Part shown: piece by piece, positions 34,878 to 44,344 of the stretch
Numbering within the stretch: the first letter of the stretch is position 1
Layout of the letters: the number at the start of each line of letters is the position of its first letter
Assembly (NCBI RefSeq): GCF_002953195.1
Contig: NZ_CP026377.1
Coordinates: forward strand, 2,790,001-2,854,000
Origin: Mixta gaviniae
GTDB taxonomy: Bacteria > Pseudomonadota > Gammaproteobacteria > Enterobacterales > Enterobacteriaceae
Length of the DNA stretch: 64,000 nt
Direction of reading: 5' to 3'
Notes under the pieces: model-generated
Database searches by the model: none
What the model was told of the DNA's origin: nothing
The model's input: the letters and a program-made list of their open reading frames with translations, nothing else
Program-made: the position numbers and the translations under genes

Positions 34878-35834
34878 TTAGATCTGAAAATCGATCGCCG
34901 ACTCCTCTTCCTGGGTGTTCAGCGCCTGACGCTTGATCTCCTCCAGCGACAGGTTGGCGTTGCACAGCTCAAGGAACTGCCAGACATAGTTGCGCTGTAG
35001 CTGCCCGCGTTTCAGGGCGAGCCAGACGGTGCTGGGCTCAAACAGGTGACGCGCGTCGATACGCGTCAGCGCTGCATCCGCCTCCAGCTGGCACGCCTGA
35101 TCCGCCAGAATGCCCACGCCCAGCCCCAGTTCGACGTAGGTTTTTACCACGTCCGAATCCTGCGCGCTGAGAACGATATCGGGCTTCAGGCCGGCGGCGT
35201 GAAAGGCGCGGTCAACGCGCGAACGGCCGGTGATGCCCTGACGGTAAGTGATCAGCGGATAACGGCTGAGCGAGGCGAGCGAAATGTGGCTCTCCTGCTC
35301 CAGCGCGTGTCCTTTCGGCACCAGCAGCGCATGATGCCAGTTAAACCACGGAAAGGCGGCCAGCGACGGCTGATTGACCAGCTGCTCGCTGGCGATGCCG
35401 ATATCCGCCTCGCCGGCGCTGACCATGGCGACGATCTCCTGCGGCGAGCCCTGATTCAGCTCCAGTCGCACCTGCGGCCAGAGGGCGCGGAAGGCTTTAA
35501 TCACTTTCGGCAGGCTGTAGCGCGCCTGGGTATGGGTGGTGGCAATGGTCAGTACGCCGCTGGTTTCGTTGGTGAAGACATCCGCCAGCCGTCGCACCCG
35601 GCTCGCTTCGTCGAGAATGCGCTCGGCAATGGTCAGCAGCGCTTTGCCCGGCTCCGTCATCCCCAGCAGCCGCTTGCCGCGCCGCACAAAGATATCCACG
35701 CCCAGCTCATCTTCCAGATCGCGTATATGGCGGCTGACGCCGGACTGAGAGGTAAAGAGCGTATTCGCCACTTCCGTCAGGTTAAATTCACAGCGTGCAG
35801 CTTCACGAATAATTTTAAGCTGTTGAAAGTTCAT
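34878..35834 (-). CDS. cbl: LysR regulator Cbl (CysB-like)
   Basis: 318-aa LysR regulator near-identical in pattern to Cbl. The helix-turn-helix is in residues 1-60 (FNLTEVANTLFTSQSGVSRHI), and the effector domain includes ATTHTQARYSLPKVIKAF and YRQGITGRSRVD. Cbl activates genes for taurine and alkanesulfonate use when sulfate is scarce, with adenosine phosphosulfate as anti-inducer. It has a good AAGGAGAGG ribosome-binding site. It follows nac on the same strand, as in E. coli, so it may be read through from nac. Confidence 0.95.
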   Translation of the reverse strand: MNFQQLKIIREAARCEFNLTEVANTLFTSQSGVSRHIRDLEDELGVDIFVRRGKRLLGMTEPGKALLTIAERILDEASRVRRLADVFTNETSGVLTIATTHTQARYSLPKVIKAFRALWPQVRLELNQGSPQEIVAMVSAGEADIGIASEQLVNQPSLAAFPWFNWHHALLVPKGHALEQESHISLASLSRYPLITYRQGITGRSRVDRAFHAAGLKPDIVLSAQDSDVVKTYVELGLGVGILADQACQLEADAALTRIDARHLFEPSTVWLALKRGQLQRNYVWQFLELCNANLSLEEIKRQALNTQEEESAIDFQI

Positions 35835-36000
35835 AGCGCCTCTCCTTCTCTTCCGGTCAATGTTGCCTTTATGTTATGCAGGTGGATTGATAGCAACAAA
35901 TAATAAAAAACGGTTTGTTATGCGATTAAGTGATAAAGAGGGGCGGCGGCAGGCATGAAAAAGGCGCACCGGGTGCGCCTGAAAGGAAAGGAAACGGCAG

Positions 36001-36918
36001 TCAGCTAACCAGCATCAGTTCACGCGCTTCCGGCATCGGCCGGTTCAGCAGCGACAACAGGATAGTTTTCACCGCCTGCGCCGACGGCGATAGCGGCAGA
36101 CGTGAAGAGATATTCAGCGATAGCGGCAGATTAAGCGAGGGCGAGTTGATGCGCGCCATCCAGCCGTTGGTGGCGTTGACCAGCGCGCGCGCCGCCGATT
36201 CTGGCAGCACGGTAACTCCCATGCCGCTGGATACGGCGGCGGTCAGCGTGGAGAGCGATTCGATTTCGCCGATAATGCGCGCGCTCAGGCGGCGCAGGGA
36301 AAAGGCTTCATCTACCCGCTTGCGTACCGCGCTGTAGTCGCGCGGCAGAAAGAGGTTCATCTGCGCCACGTCGGCCAGATCCACCGCCGCGCCGGGCGCA
36401 TCGCTGGCGCCCACCAGATAAAGTTCCTCTTTCATCAGCGGCGTGCTGGTGATGCCTGCTGTCGGCGTACGGTCGTACAGCACCGCCATATCAAGCTGAC
36501 CATTCATCACTTTTTCATTTAACGAGCTGCCGCTGTTTTCATGCAGATAGACCAGAATATCGGGATGCTGCTCGCGCACTGTCTGCAGCAGCGGCATGGT
36601 CAGCGACGAGGCGGCAGTGCCCGGCGCCAGACCGATAGAGACCTGGCCGTTAAGCGTCAGCCCGACGTTGCTTACCGCCGCCTGCGCCTGTTCGCACTGA
36701 CGCAAAATAGTCCGCGCGTGGGCATAGAGGATTTTGCCCGCCTCGGTGGGCGTGACGCCGCGTTTGGTACGGATCAGCAGCTGCTGATCCAGCTCGTTTT
36801 CCAGCGTGGCGACCTGCTGACTCAGCGCCGGCTGCGCAATGTGCAGGACTTCCGCCGCCTGGGTCAGGCTGCCGATATCGACGATTTTCACAAAGTATTT
36901 CAGCCGTCTTAAGTTCAT
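36001..36918 (-). CDS. nac: LysR regulator Nac (nitrogen assimilation control)
   Basis: 305-aa LysR regulator matching Nac over its full length. It begins MNLRRLKYFVKIVDIGSLTQ and ends RELMLVS as in E. coli. Nac couples NtrC/sigma54 nitrogen limitation to sigma70 genes and needs no co-effector. The ATG is preceded by GGAGG. Upstream are a -24/-12 sigma54 element (36989-37003) and an NtrC-like palindrome (37132-37148), which agrees with known regulation of nac. cbl follows 166 bp downstream. Confidence 0.96.
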   Translation of the reverse strand: MNLRRLKYFVKIVDIGSLTQAAEVLHIAQPALSQQVATLENELDQQLLIRTKRGVTPTEAGKILYAHARTILRQCEQAQAAVSNVGLTLNGQVSIGLAPGTAASSLTMPLLQTVREQHPDILVYLHENSGSSLNEKVMNGQLDMAVLYDRTPTAGITSTPLMKEELYLVGASDAPGAAVDLADVAQMNLFLPRDYSAVRKRVDEAFSLRRLSARIIGEIESLSTLTAAVSSGMGVTVLPESAARALVNATNGWMARINSPSLNLPLSLNISSRLPLSPSAQAVKTILLSLLNRPMPEARELMLVS

Positions 36919-36988
36919 ATTGCCTCCGTCACGGATCCCCGCATGCTGTAGATAGAGTGCGCGCTTAGCGCCGCTGGGATGAGAAGTT

Positions 36989-37003
36989 GCAATATGCAGG
37001 CCA
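36989..37003 (-). promoter_or_regulatory. Sigma54 (-24/-12) promoter of nac
   Basis: On the minus strand TGGCCTGCATATTGC has the invariant GG and GC separated by exactly 10 bp (consensus TGGCAC-N5-TTGC). It lies 71-85 bp upstream of the nac start. Confidence 0.85.
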
Positions 37004-37131
37004 CTTTTTTTCCACGGCGCACCTGAACGCCGCTCCCCCCTTTAACTGCCGATAAAATAAGAGAAACTGATTACCTCATCCGGGGTAAAGCCCGCCGACA
37101 TCTTTACCGTTCCGGGCGTGGTCAGTCGCGT

Positions 37132-37148
37132 TGCACCAATAGCGTGCA
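37132..37148. promoter_or_regulatory. NtrC-like binding site upstream of nac
   Basis: TGCACC-N5-CGTGCA is one mismatch from the NtrC palindrome TGCACC-N5-GGTGCA. It stands about 130 bp upstream of the sigma54 element, a usual enhancer distance. Confidence 0.65.
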
Positions 37149-37308
37149 GCCGCTGCGTGCGCGCCGTGCAGCGGCTGCCGCCACGTTTCTGCGGATCGGA
37201 GTCACAAAACCATTATGCCGTACCGATCAAAACATGAGCCCTGTCACTTTCTCCGGTTTACCGCGTGGTAAATGTAAAATTTATGTTATTACCTTATTTC
37301 ACAAAATA

Positions 37309-37336
37309 ATTTGAAAAACAGCGGGTTATTTCAAAT
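37309..37336. promoter_or_regulatory. Inverted repeat ATTTGAAA-N12-TTTCAAAT
   Basis: Perfect 8-bp arms in the AT-rich region upstream of the CitMHS-type transporter. A candidate operator, regulator unknown. The rest of the gap 36919-37471 holds the nac promoter elements and no further gene. Confidence 0.4.
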
Positions 37337-37471
37337 GAAACTATTACTTAGTTAACCTTTTTCGCCTCCCGGCGATGGATTGATAACTCTACGTCATACC
37401 GGGCGCACCCTCGCCACGCTATACAAGCGGTATTGCGCTTTCTGTTCCCTCTACTTCAAAAGGAAAGAATT

Positions 37472-38785
37472 TTGCTGACTGTGCTGGGTTTTTCGATGGT
37501 GATCTGCTTCATGTATCTGATCATGACCAAGCGGATGTCGGCGCTGATTGCGCTGATTATTGTGCCGACGCTGTTTGCGCTGATTGGCGGCTACTGGCAT
37601 GGCCTGGGCGAGATGATGCTAAACGGCGTGAAAACGCTGGCGCCGACCGGCGTGATGCTGACGTTCTCAATCCTCTACTTCGGACTGATGATCGACGCCG
37701 GCCTGTTCGATCCGCTGGTGCGCCTGATTTTAAAAATCGTGCGCGGCGATCCGTTGAAGGTGCTGGTCGGCACCGCCATCCTGACGCTGTTGGTCTCGCT
37801 CGATGGCGACAGCTCTACCACCTATATGATTGCGGTCGCGGCCTTTTTACCGCTCTACCAGCGTCTGGGGATGAATGTGCTGGCGATGACCTGTCTGGTT
37901 AACCTTGCCAGCGGCATTATGAACCTCTCACCGTGGGGCGGCCCTACCGCGCGCGCGGCGGCGGCGCTGCGCATCGACGCGCTCGATATCTTTATTCCGA
38001 TGATCCCGGCGATGCTGCTCGCCTGCTTTACTCTGGTAGGCATGGCGGTGCTGTTCGGCATCCGCGAACGCCGTCGTCTTGGCATTATGACCATGGAAAG
38101 CCATCATCTTGAATCGATCAGCCTTGGACAGGGCGACGAAGATGAGTGCGCCGCCAATCGTCGGCCGAAAATGTTCTGGCCCAACTTCATTCTTACCACC
38201 GCGCTGCTGGTGCTGCTGGTGGTGGGCCTGATGCCAATCCATATTCTGTTTATGCTGGCGTTCGCGATTGCGGTAATGCTGAACTACCCGTCGCTGGAGC
38301 AGCAGAAGGCGCGTATCGGCGCTCATGCGGCAAACGTGCTGGCGGTGACTTCACTGATTTTCGCCGCCGGGGTGTTTACCGGCATTCTGTCCGGCACCGG
38401 TATGGTGGATGCGATGGCGAAAAGCCTGCTGGCGGTGATCCCGCATAGCTTCGGGCCTTATCTCGCGGTATTTACCGCAGTGGTCAGCCTGCCGTTTACC
38501 TTCTTTATGTCTAACGATGCCTTCTATTTCGGCATTCTGCCGGTGATTGCACAGACCGCCGCCGGCTACGGCATCAGCGCCGAGGAGATTGCGCGCGCCT
38601 CGATTATCGGCCAGCCGTTCCATCTGCTTAGCCCGTTGGTGCCGTCGGTCTATCTGCTGGTCGGCCTGGCCAAGGTCGATATCGGCGATCATCAGCGCTT
38701 CGCGATCAAATGGGGGATTCTGGTGAGTATGGCGCTGCTGGTGGGCGGCATTCTGTTTGGCGCCTTCCCGTTCTATCACGCTTAA
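37472..38785 (+). CDS. CitMHS family citrate-type transporter
   Basis: 437-aa membrane protein of the CitMHS (metal-citrate:H+ symporter) family with about 11-12 hydrophobic segments. Seen are MTKRMSALIALIIVPTLFALI, SLDGDSSTTYMIAVAA, and MSNDAFYFGILP in the C-terminal half. I chose a TTG start at 37472 because AAGGAAAG lies 8 nt upstream and the resulting MLTVLGFSMVI matches the usual N terminus. The frame is open further upstream to 37433 but without a ribosome-binding site. Likely substrates are citrate-metal complexes or related tricarboxylates. No two-component CitAB-like regulator is nearby. Confidence 0.87.
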   Translation: MLTVLGFSMVICFMYLIMTKRMSALIALIIVPTLFALIGGYWHGLGEMMLNGVKTLAPTGVMLTFSILYFGLMIDAGLFDPLVRLILKIVRGDPLKVLVGTAILTLLVSLDGDSSTTYMIAVAAFLPLYQRLGMNVLAMTCLVNLASGIMNLSPWGGPTARAAAALRIDALDIFIPMIPAMLLACFTLVGMAVLFGIRERRRLGIMTMESHHLESISLGQGDEDECAANRRPKMFWPNFILTTALLVLLVVGLMPIHILFMLAFAIAVMLNYPSLEQQKARIGAHAANVLAVTSLIFAAGVFTGILSGTGMVDAMAKSLLAVIPHSFGPYLAVFTAVVSLPFTFFMSNDAFYFGILPVIAQTAAGYGISAEEIARASIIGQPFHLLSPLVPSVYLLVGLAKVDIGDHQRFAIKWGILVSMALLVGGILFGAFPFYHA

Positions 38786-38953
38786 GGCGCAGGCGGTCTG
38801 GCGGCCGCCTGTCAGCGCTTATCCCTCCCGAGCCTGAAGCGCAGGAGGGTGGTTTATATGAGGGGGTTGCCTGGTCAGACAGGGGCAGAACAGCGACACC
38901 CCATCGCAAAGCTTGTCCCGCCCCGGCCCTGCTGGCGGCGCGCGGCGCTGCCG

Positions 38954-39988
38954 CTAGCGTTTTTTCCGGTTGCGGTGCATATCAATCGACACCGCCGCAA
39001 CGATAATCGCCCCTTTGATAATATCCTGCACGTAGGCGTCAACGCCGACAAAGGTAAAGCCGCTTTTAATCAGCCCCAGAATCACCGCACCGATCAGCGT
39101 GCCGGTAATGCGTCCCACGCCGCCCATCAGGCTGCTGCCGCCGATCACCGCCGCGGCGATGGCGTCCAGCTCATAGGAAAGACCCATGCTCGACTGGCCG
39201 GTGCTGACGCGCGCCGCCAGCACCACGCCGGCCAGCCCGGCCAGCCCGCCGGCGATGGTATAAACGATCACCAGATACTTATTAACATTGATGCCGGAAA
39301 CGCGTGCCGAAGTCATATTGCCGCCGATGGCGTAGACATATTTGCCGTAGCGGGTATGTTTCAGCGCAATATGGAAGATCACCGCCACCACCAGGAAGAT
39401 CACCACCGGCATCGCCCCCTGCCCGATGGCGGTAAAGCCGTCGGAGAGAAAGCTAATCGGGTTGCCCTGGGTGTAATACTGCGCCAGGCCGCGCGCCGAC
39501 ACCATCATGCCGAGCGTGGCGATAAAAGGCGGGATGCCGGTTTTGGTGATCAGCACGCCGTTAATCAGGCCGCACAGCGTGCCGACGCCAATGCCGGCGA
39601 TAATCGGCACTGCGGCGGGCAGATCCACCAGCGCCGGGTACATCGGCGACAGGCTGTCGGACGTTTGCGCCAGGCTGGCGGCCACCACGGCCGTCAGCGC
39701 GATCAGCGAGCCGGAGGAGAGATCGATACCGGTGGTAATGATCACCTGCGTCACCCCAACCGCGATAATGCCGATAATGGCCACTTGCAGCACAATCAAT
39801 ACCAGCCGGTTGGTATTCAGCAGGAAGGATTGATCGCGCACGTACCAGCCCGCCAGTTCGAAAATCAACGCAATGCCCAGCATCACGATAAAGATGCCGG
39901 TATCTTTCGGCAGCCGACCGCGCAGCTGGCCCAACGATGACGGTCGCGCCTGCTGCGGCTGTTGCGTGCTTATCTTAACGTTGCTCAT
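38954..39988 (-). CDS. CUT2 sugar ABC transporter permease (RbsC-like)
   Basis: 344-aa inner-membrane permease with about 8-10 transmembrane segments. It carries the CUT2 motifs GIDLSSGSLIALTAV near residue 95 and the EAA-like loop GINVNKYLVIVYTIAGGLAGLAGV near residue 230, and ends MHRNRKKR. The start MSNVKISTQ at 39988 follows GGGAGGA. It is the third gene of a minus-strand operon: binding protein, ATPase, permease. It starts 13 nt after the ATPase stop. Confidence 0.92.
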   Translation of the reverse strand: MSNVKISTQQPQQARPSSLGQLRGRLPKDTGIFIVMLGIALIFELAGWYVRDQSFLLNTNRLVLIVLQVAIIGIIAVGVTQVIITTGIDLSSGSLIALTAVVAASLAQTSDSLSPMYPALVDLPAAVPIIAGIGVGTLCGLINGVLITKTGIPPFIATLGMMVSARGLAQYYTQGNPISFLSDGFTAIGQGAMPVVIFLVVAVIFHIALKHTRYGKYVYAIGGNMTSARVSGINVNKYLVIVYTIAGGLAGLAGVVLAARVSTGQSSMGLSYELDAIAAAVIGGSSLMGGVGRITGTLIGAVILGLIKSGFTFVGVDAYVQDIIKGAIIVAAVSIDMHRNRKKR

Positions 39989-40001
39989 AGATCCTCCCGC
40001 T

Positions 40002-41486
40002 TCACTCAGAAGCCAGCGACATAATGGTTTCCTGATCGGCCTCTTCTTTACTGAGGATGCCGGTAATGCGCCCTTCATGCATGACCATCACCCGGTCGCT
40101 CATGCCGAGAATTTCCGGCAGCTCCGAAGAGACCATAATGACCGCCACGCCACGGTTGGCCAGCTCGCTGATCAGCCGATAAATTTCCGCCTTCGCGCCG
40201 ACATCAATGCCGCGCGTCGGCTCATCCAGGATCAGGATTTTGGGCTGCGCCAGCAGCCAGCGCGCAATCAGCACCTTCTGCTGGTTGCCGCCGCTGAGGT
40301 TATTGATAATCTGATCCATGGTCGGCGTCTTGATATTGAGCCGCCGGATCTGCTCCATGCAGTCCTGCGCCATCTGCACATGGCTGACGAAGCCGCCGCG
40401 GCTGCTGTACTCCGGCATATTGACGATGCTCATGTTCTCCAGCACCGACAGCACCAGAAACAGCCCGGACTTTTTGCGATCTTCCGTCAGAAAGGCCATG
40501 CCCTTTTCAATCGCTGTTGAGGGCGAATCGATCGCAACCGGCACCCCGTCGATCAACACCTCACCGCTGTCGGCGGGCGCCATACCGAACAGGCTTTCCA
40601 TCACTTCGCTGCGTCCGGCGCCCACCAGCCCGGCGACGCCTAAAATTTCGCCGCGCCGCACGCTGAAGCTGACCTCATCGAAGGCGCCCCGCCGCGACAG
40701 GCGACGTACCGTCAGCACCTCTTCGCCGATGGCGTTGTTGAATTTCGGGAACAGCTGCGTCAGTTCGCGCCCCACCATCTGGGCGATCAGCGACTGACGC
40801 GTATAGCGGCTGGTGCTGTCGCTGCCAACCCAGCCGCCATCGCGAAAGATACTGACCTCATCAGTGATGGCGAAGATTTCATCCATCTTATGACTGATGT
40901 AAATGATCGCTTTTCCCTGGGCGCGCAGGTCGCGGATAATGGTAAACAGGTGGCCGACTTCCCCCTCGGTGAGCGCGGAGGTTGGCTCGTCCATGATCAC
41001 CACGTCGGCATCCCAGGAGACCGCCTTGGCGATTTCTACCATCTGCTGGCTGGCGATACTCAGATCGCCCACCATCTGCTCCGCCTGCAAGCGGATATTG
41101 AGCCGGTTCAACAGCGCCTGGGTCTGCCGGTTAAGCTGACGCTGATCGACCAGGCCATACTTCACCGGTTCGCGTCCCAGCCAGATGTTTTCCGCCACCG
41201 TCATCCACGGCACCAGGTTCAGCTCCTGGTGAATCATCGAAATGCCGGCACGCAGCGCATCGAGCGTATCCTGGAAAGCGACCGGTTCGCCTTTGATGCG
41301 AATGGTGCCGTTATCGGGCCGGTAGATGCCGATCAGACATTTCATCAGCGTCGATTTGCCGGCGCCGTTTTCGCCCATCAGGGCATGCACCGTGCCGGGC
41401 CTGACGCGCAGCGAGACGTTATCCAGCGCCTTCACGCCCGGAAAAAATTTACTGATGCCTTCGGCTTCCAGCGCATAAGCAGTCAT
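40002..41486 (-). CDS. CUT2 sugar ABC transporter ATP-binding protein (two NBDs)
   Basis: 494-aa tandem ATPase of the RbsA/MglA type. NBD1 has Walker [10 protein letters not shown] (about residue 36), a signature-like [14 protein letters not shown] and Walker [15 protein letters not shown]2 has a degenerate Walker A region (GLVGAGRSE), the signature LSGGNQQKV and Walker [13 protein letters not shown]. This asymmetry is normal for CUT2 ATPases. The operon lies between the binding protein (62 bp upstream) and the permease. Confidence 0.93.
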   Translation of the reverse strand: MTAYALEAEGISKFFPGVKALDNVSLRVRPGTVHALMGENGAGKSTLMKCLIGIYRPDNGTIRIKGEPVAFQDTLDALRAGISMIHQELNLVPWMTVAENIWLGREPVKYGLVDQRQLNRQTQALLNRLNIRLQAEQMVGDLSIASQQMVEIAKAVSWDADVVIMDEPTSALTEGEVGHLFTIIRDLRAQGKAIIYISHKMDEIFAITDEVSIFRDGGWVGSDSTSRYTRQSLIAQMVGRELTQLFPKFNNAIGEEVLTVRRLSRRGAFDEVSFSVRRGEILGVAGLVGAGRSEVMESLFGMAPADSGEVLIDGVPVAIDSPSTAIEKGMAFLTEDRKKSGLFLVLSVLENMSIVNMPEYSSRGGFVSHVQMAQDCMEQIRRLNIKTPTMDQIINNLSGGNQQKVLIARWLLAQPKILILDEPTRGIDVGAKAEIYRLISELANRGVAVIMVSSELPEILGMSDRVMVMHEGRITGILSKEEADQETIMSLASE

Positions 41487-41547
41487 GCATTACCTCCGTA
41501 TCGCGCGTCGCCCACCGGCGGGAGCGGCGGCAGGCGAGCGCTAAGGA

Positions 41548-42468
41548 TTATTTTTGGTTGCGGCTGACGAATGTCTGATAGTTTTCTTTGGTGATCAGCT
41601 GATAGGGGATCATGACGTTTTTTTGCACCTTCTCGCCTTTTACCAGTTGGATGGCGGTCTGCACCGCGCCTTCGCCCTGCCCTTTGGCATCCTGGAAGAC
41701 GGTGGCGATCATCCGGCCGCTTTTGATTTGCTGTAAGGCATCGGGAGTGCCATCGACACCGGCGATCAAGACCTTGCTGTTTTTGCCCAGCGCCATCAGC
41801 GCGCCGATTGCCATCTCATCGTTGTTGGCGGCAATGGCATCGATCGGGTCGCCGGCGGTCATCCAGTTGCTCACCACATCCACCGCCTCATTACGCATGA
41901 ATTTCGCGGTCTGCTTCTGCACAATTTTGATCTGCGGATATTTCGCCGCCACTGCCTCGACGCCGCGGGTGCGGTCGCGCGTCGCCTCATTCGCCAGATC
42001 GCCCAGCAGAATGGCGACGTTACCCTTTTGATTCATCGCTTTCGCCAGCGCTTCCATCTGCAGGCGGCCCGCCAGTTCAGAATCGGAACCGACGTAGGCC
42101 ATTTTGTCGCTTAGCTCCGCCTGCGGACGGCGGTTAACAAACACCAGCGGGATGCCCGCTTTGCTCGCCTGATCCATAATCGGCTTCACCGCGTTGGTAT
42201 CGACCGGGTTGACGATAATGGCGTCCACCCCCTGACCAATAAAGTTCTGGACCTGCTGCAGCTGCTGCGCCACATCGCCTTTAGCGTCTTCCAGCTGGCC
42301 GTTGACCTGCGATTTATCCATCTCTTTTTGCATCGCGGTGCGCACGATGGTCAGAAAGTTGTCATCGAACAGCGCCATCGAAACGCCAAGCTGAAGCTCT
42401 TTCGCCAGCGCGGCGGCGGGCAACAGACAGGCGATAATGGACGCGACGATCGCTTTTTTCATCTTCAT
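41548..42468 (-). CDS. CUT2 sugar ABC transporter periplasmic binding protein
   Basis: 306-aa type I binding protein with a Sec signal peptide (cleavage after LLPAAALA, about residue 22). Ligand-pocket segments are SMALFDDNFLTIVRTAM, IIVNPVDTNAV, VFVNRRPQ, DRTRGVEAV and AANNDEMAIGA. The pattern most resembles binding proteins for inositol/rhizopine-type or pentose sugars, but specificity is not proven. It is the first gene of the importer operon. The upstream region carries two operator-like palindromes (42659-42702 and 42751-42768). No LacI-family regulator is in the window. Confidence 0.9.
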   Translation of the reverse strand: MKMKKAIVASIIACLLPAAALAKELQLGVSMALFDDNFLTIVRTAMQKEMDKSQVNGQLEDAKGDVAQQLQQVQNFIGQGVDAIIVNPVDTNAVKPIMDQASKAGIPLVFVNRRPQAELSDKMAYVGSDSELAGRLQMEALAKAMNQKGNVAILLGDLANEATRDRTRGVEAVAAKYPQIKIVQKQTAKFMRNEAVDVVSNWMTAGDPIDAIAANNDEMAIGALMALGKNSKVLIAGVDGTPDALQQIKSGRMIATVFQDAKGQGEGAVQTAIQLVKGEKVQKNVMIPYQLITKENYQTFVSRNQK

Positions 42469-42658
42469 AACTCACCCTTGTAGTCGTTAAGTTGCGCTGG
42501 CGGGCCGGTACCTCGAATGAAAATTATTTTTTACATTCACACAACATCACCAGGGTTTTAATGCACTCGCTGCGATAAAACAATGCCGGCTTGCTGCGCC
42601 AGCGTTTAGCTTCCTCCTGTTCTGACTGCCCGCTTATGGTTGTTTTAATTGATAAATC

Positions 42659-42702
42659 CCGTTTCGATTATCGCAGAATGCGATGATGCAGTGGCGAAAC
42701 GG
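42659..42702. promoter_or_regulatory. Inverted repeat CCGTTTCG-N28-CGAAACGG
   Basis: Perfect 8-bp arms at 42659-42666 and 42695-42702, upstream of the sugar importer operon. The shared GAAACG core also appears in the 18-bp palindrome 50 bp further on, suggesting one regulator binds both. Confidence 0.45.
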
Positions 42703-42750
42703 TTTCTTTGTTTCATAATTTACCTAATTGAAATTTTCATCATAAAAGCA

Positions 42751-42768
42751 TTGAAACGCCCGTTTTAA
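42751..42768. promoter_or_regulatory. LacI-family-like palindromic operator
   Basis: TTGAAACG-CC-CGTTTTAA is an 18-bp palindrome with one mismatch and a C/G centre. It lies about 285 bp upstream of the binding-protein gene in AT-rich DNA. The remaining gap 42469-42964 holds a TTGCTGG / CCAGCAA hairpin (42873-42891) and the promoter of tRNA copy 3. Confidence 0.45.
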
Positions 42769-42917
42769 AATTATCAAATAACAAAAATTTGACACGCATC
42801 TAACATCGATGGAGAAAAGCGTTTAAAGTGGGATCCACGCGGCAGATTAGAAAAGCAGCAGCTGCGCGTCAGTTGCTGGTTTTGCCAGCAAACGCGCGCG
42901 AAAACGGGGTGCAGGCT

Positions 42918-42946
42918 TTGACATCATCTTCAGGGCCAGGTACTAT
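42918..42946 (+). promoter_or_regulatory. Sigma70 promoter of tRNA-Asn copy 3
   Basis: TTGACA (42918-42923), 17-bp spacer, TACTAT (42941-42946), GC-rich discriminator TCGCCCC. Confidence 0.88.
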
Positions 42947-42964
42947 TCGCCCCGTTCAGACAAT

Positions 42965-43040
42965 TCCTCTGTAGTTCAGTCGGTAGAACGGCGGACTGTT
43001 AATCCGTATGTCACTGGTTCGAGTCCAGTCAGAGGAGCCA
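42965..43040 (+). tRNA. tRNA-Asn (anticodon GTT), copy 3
   Basis: 76 nt, identical to the other three copies, CCA encoded. The flanking DNA differs from copies 1 and 2. Which E. coli asn symbol applies cannot be told, since E. coli has no copy at this exact place. Confidence 0.97.
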
Positions 43041-43052
43041 GATTTAAAAAAA

Positions 43053-43077
43053 GCAGACGCCTGGCGTCTGCTTTTTT
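43053..43077 (+). terminator. Intrinsic terminator of tRNA-Asn copy 3
   Basis: Stem GCAGACGC-CTG-GCGTCTGC followed by T6 and preceded by an A-run. Confidence 0.92.
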
Positions 43078-43112
43078 GCTTTCTGCGGTTCGCAACCGGC
43101 TTAGCGGCGGCG

Positions 43113-43853
43113 CTATTTCGCCAGCAGCCGGTTTACCTTAACGATAGAACGGGTCAACACGCTGCCATGATGCGGATCGCCAAAGTGAAACAGCGCCGTC
43201 GCGCGGCGGAAAGCGGGATCGCAGGCGCCATTGGCGTGAAAAGATCGGTAGCCGTGGAAAAAGTAGATGTTGCCCGGCTGCAGATGCAGCGTCATCGGTT
43301 TGATCAGCCCGCGCTGGATAGCCCAGGCCAGCAAGCGGCGCGATAGCGGGTTCTGCAGGAGACTCTTTTCCAGCACGTTAAACAGCACGCTGCCGCGAAA
43401 GCGCCGTAGATTGGGAAACAGGATCAGATCGCCGCGCGCCTCGCCCTGCTGCGGGATCTCCACCGGCAGCAGCGCGGTGATAACGCTGGCGTCGTAGTGA
43501 AAGGCGTTGGATTTCTTTTTGCCGCTCTGCCCCTGCACGCAGCGCAGCACTGCCAGTATCTGCTGATCGCCCAGCGATCGGCCCAGCGACGTTTCCGCCA
43601 GCTGCCGCATCAGCTGTCGAAATTCAGCGCTATCACTCAACTCCGCCAGCGGCGTGCGATCGATGGCTTCCACATCACCAAAGATGGCATGGTAACGTTG
43701 GCCGGAGCCGGCGCTAACCTGCTCTACCCAGTGACGAAAACGCGTTAATCCTTCCTCGGTGACAGCTTTCTCCAGTACGGCGTAGCCCTGGGTTTGCATA
43801 TCCTCTAATAACTGAGGCACGCAGTGCGGATCGATAGCGGCAATAAGAGACAT
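43113..43853 (-). CDS. Phytanoyl-CoA dioxygenase-like Fe(II)/2-oxoglutarate protein (tentative)
   Basis: 246-aa protein. An HxD pair in FHYDAS (about residue 118) and a later His with Arg in FHGYRSFHANGACDPAFRRATALFHFGD (about residues 200-225) fit the HxD...H plus Arg facial triad of PhyH-type dioxygenases. LHLQPGNIYFF has the usual beta-barrel strand form. Substrate unknown, and the assignment rests on motif spacing only. The ATG at 43853 follows a moderate GGACAG. An upstream in-frame ATG (44003) has no ribosome-binding site and would add a low-complexity leader. It lies between tRNA copies 3 and 4 with the protease-nuclease gene. Confidence 0.6.
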   Translation of the reverse strand: MSLIAAIDPHCVPQLLEDMQTQGYAVLEKAVTEEGLTRFRHWVEQVSAGSGQRYHAIFGDVEAIDRTPLAELSDSAEFRQLMRQLAETSLGRSLGDQQILAVLRCVQGQSGKKKSNAFHYDASVITALLPVEIPQQGEARGDLILFPNLRRFRGSVLFNVLEKSLLQNPLSRRLLAWAIQRGLIKPMTLHLQPGNIYFFHGYRSFHANGACDPAFRRATALFHFGDPHHGSVLTRSIVKVNRLLAK

Positions 43854-44344
43854 AATATTCTGTCCGTTAATTATTTCTGGCGTCGACGTCTCAGCGTCGT
43901 CCGGTAAATTTCTGATTATTCCGTGGTGGCTTTCTGAATGATAAAAGGTCTGCTGCAGAAAGAAACAAACCGAAGAAAAATAAGAATTATTAACATTTTT
44001 CATCTTTTTTTGACTGGTCTTAACCCCTTTTTGCCGCTGCGCTTCTCTGCCCCCTGTTACAGGAAACCGGCTCTCTCAACGCGTGATGATAAGCAAACAA
44101 AAAGGCAATTTTTAAGGCCAGACATAACTGAGGCGTGCTGCGCGGCAGAATATCGCGGCGGCAAAAAAGGGCGCGGCGCTTTTTTTGCGCGCATAACAGG
44201 ACCGGCTGACTAACCCAAAAAAAACATAAGTAAATTTTATAATTTAACCAAGCAAACCGTCCCGTTTTCCGGCGGCTTGCGTTGTCTTTGCCCGGGCAAC
44301 ACGCTACCCTGCCAGCGGTTTAGTCAACAGGAATTCCGCCACCG
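43854..44344. other. Intergenic region between divergent genes
   Basis: 491 bp, AT-rich at 43930-44010 and 44210-44260, between the dioxygenase-like gene and the TetR gene, which diverge. It should carry both promoters and TetR operators, but no clean palindrome of TetR type was found. No gene is supported. Confidence 0.4.

Noticed and set aside
43854..44003. 50-residue N-terminal extension of the dioxygenase-like protein
   Set aside because: No ribosome-binding site before the ATG at 44003, and the region is AT-rich with no family similarity.
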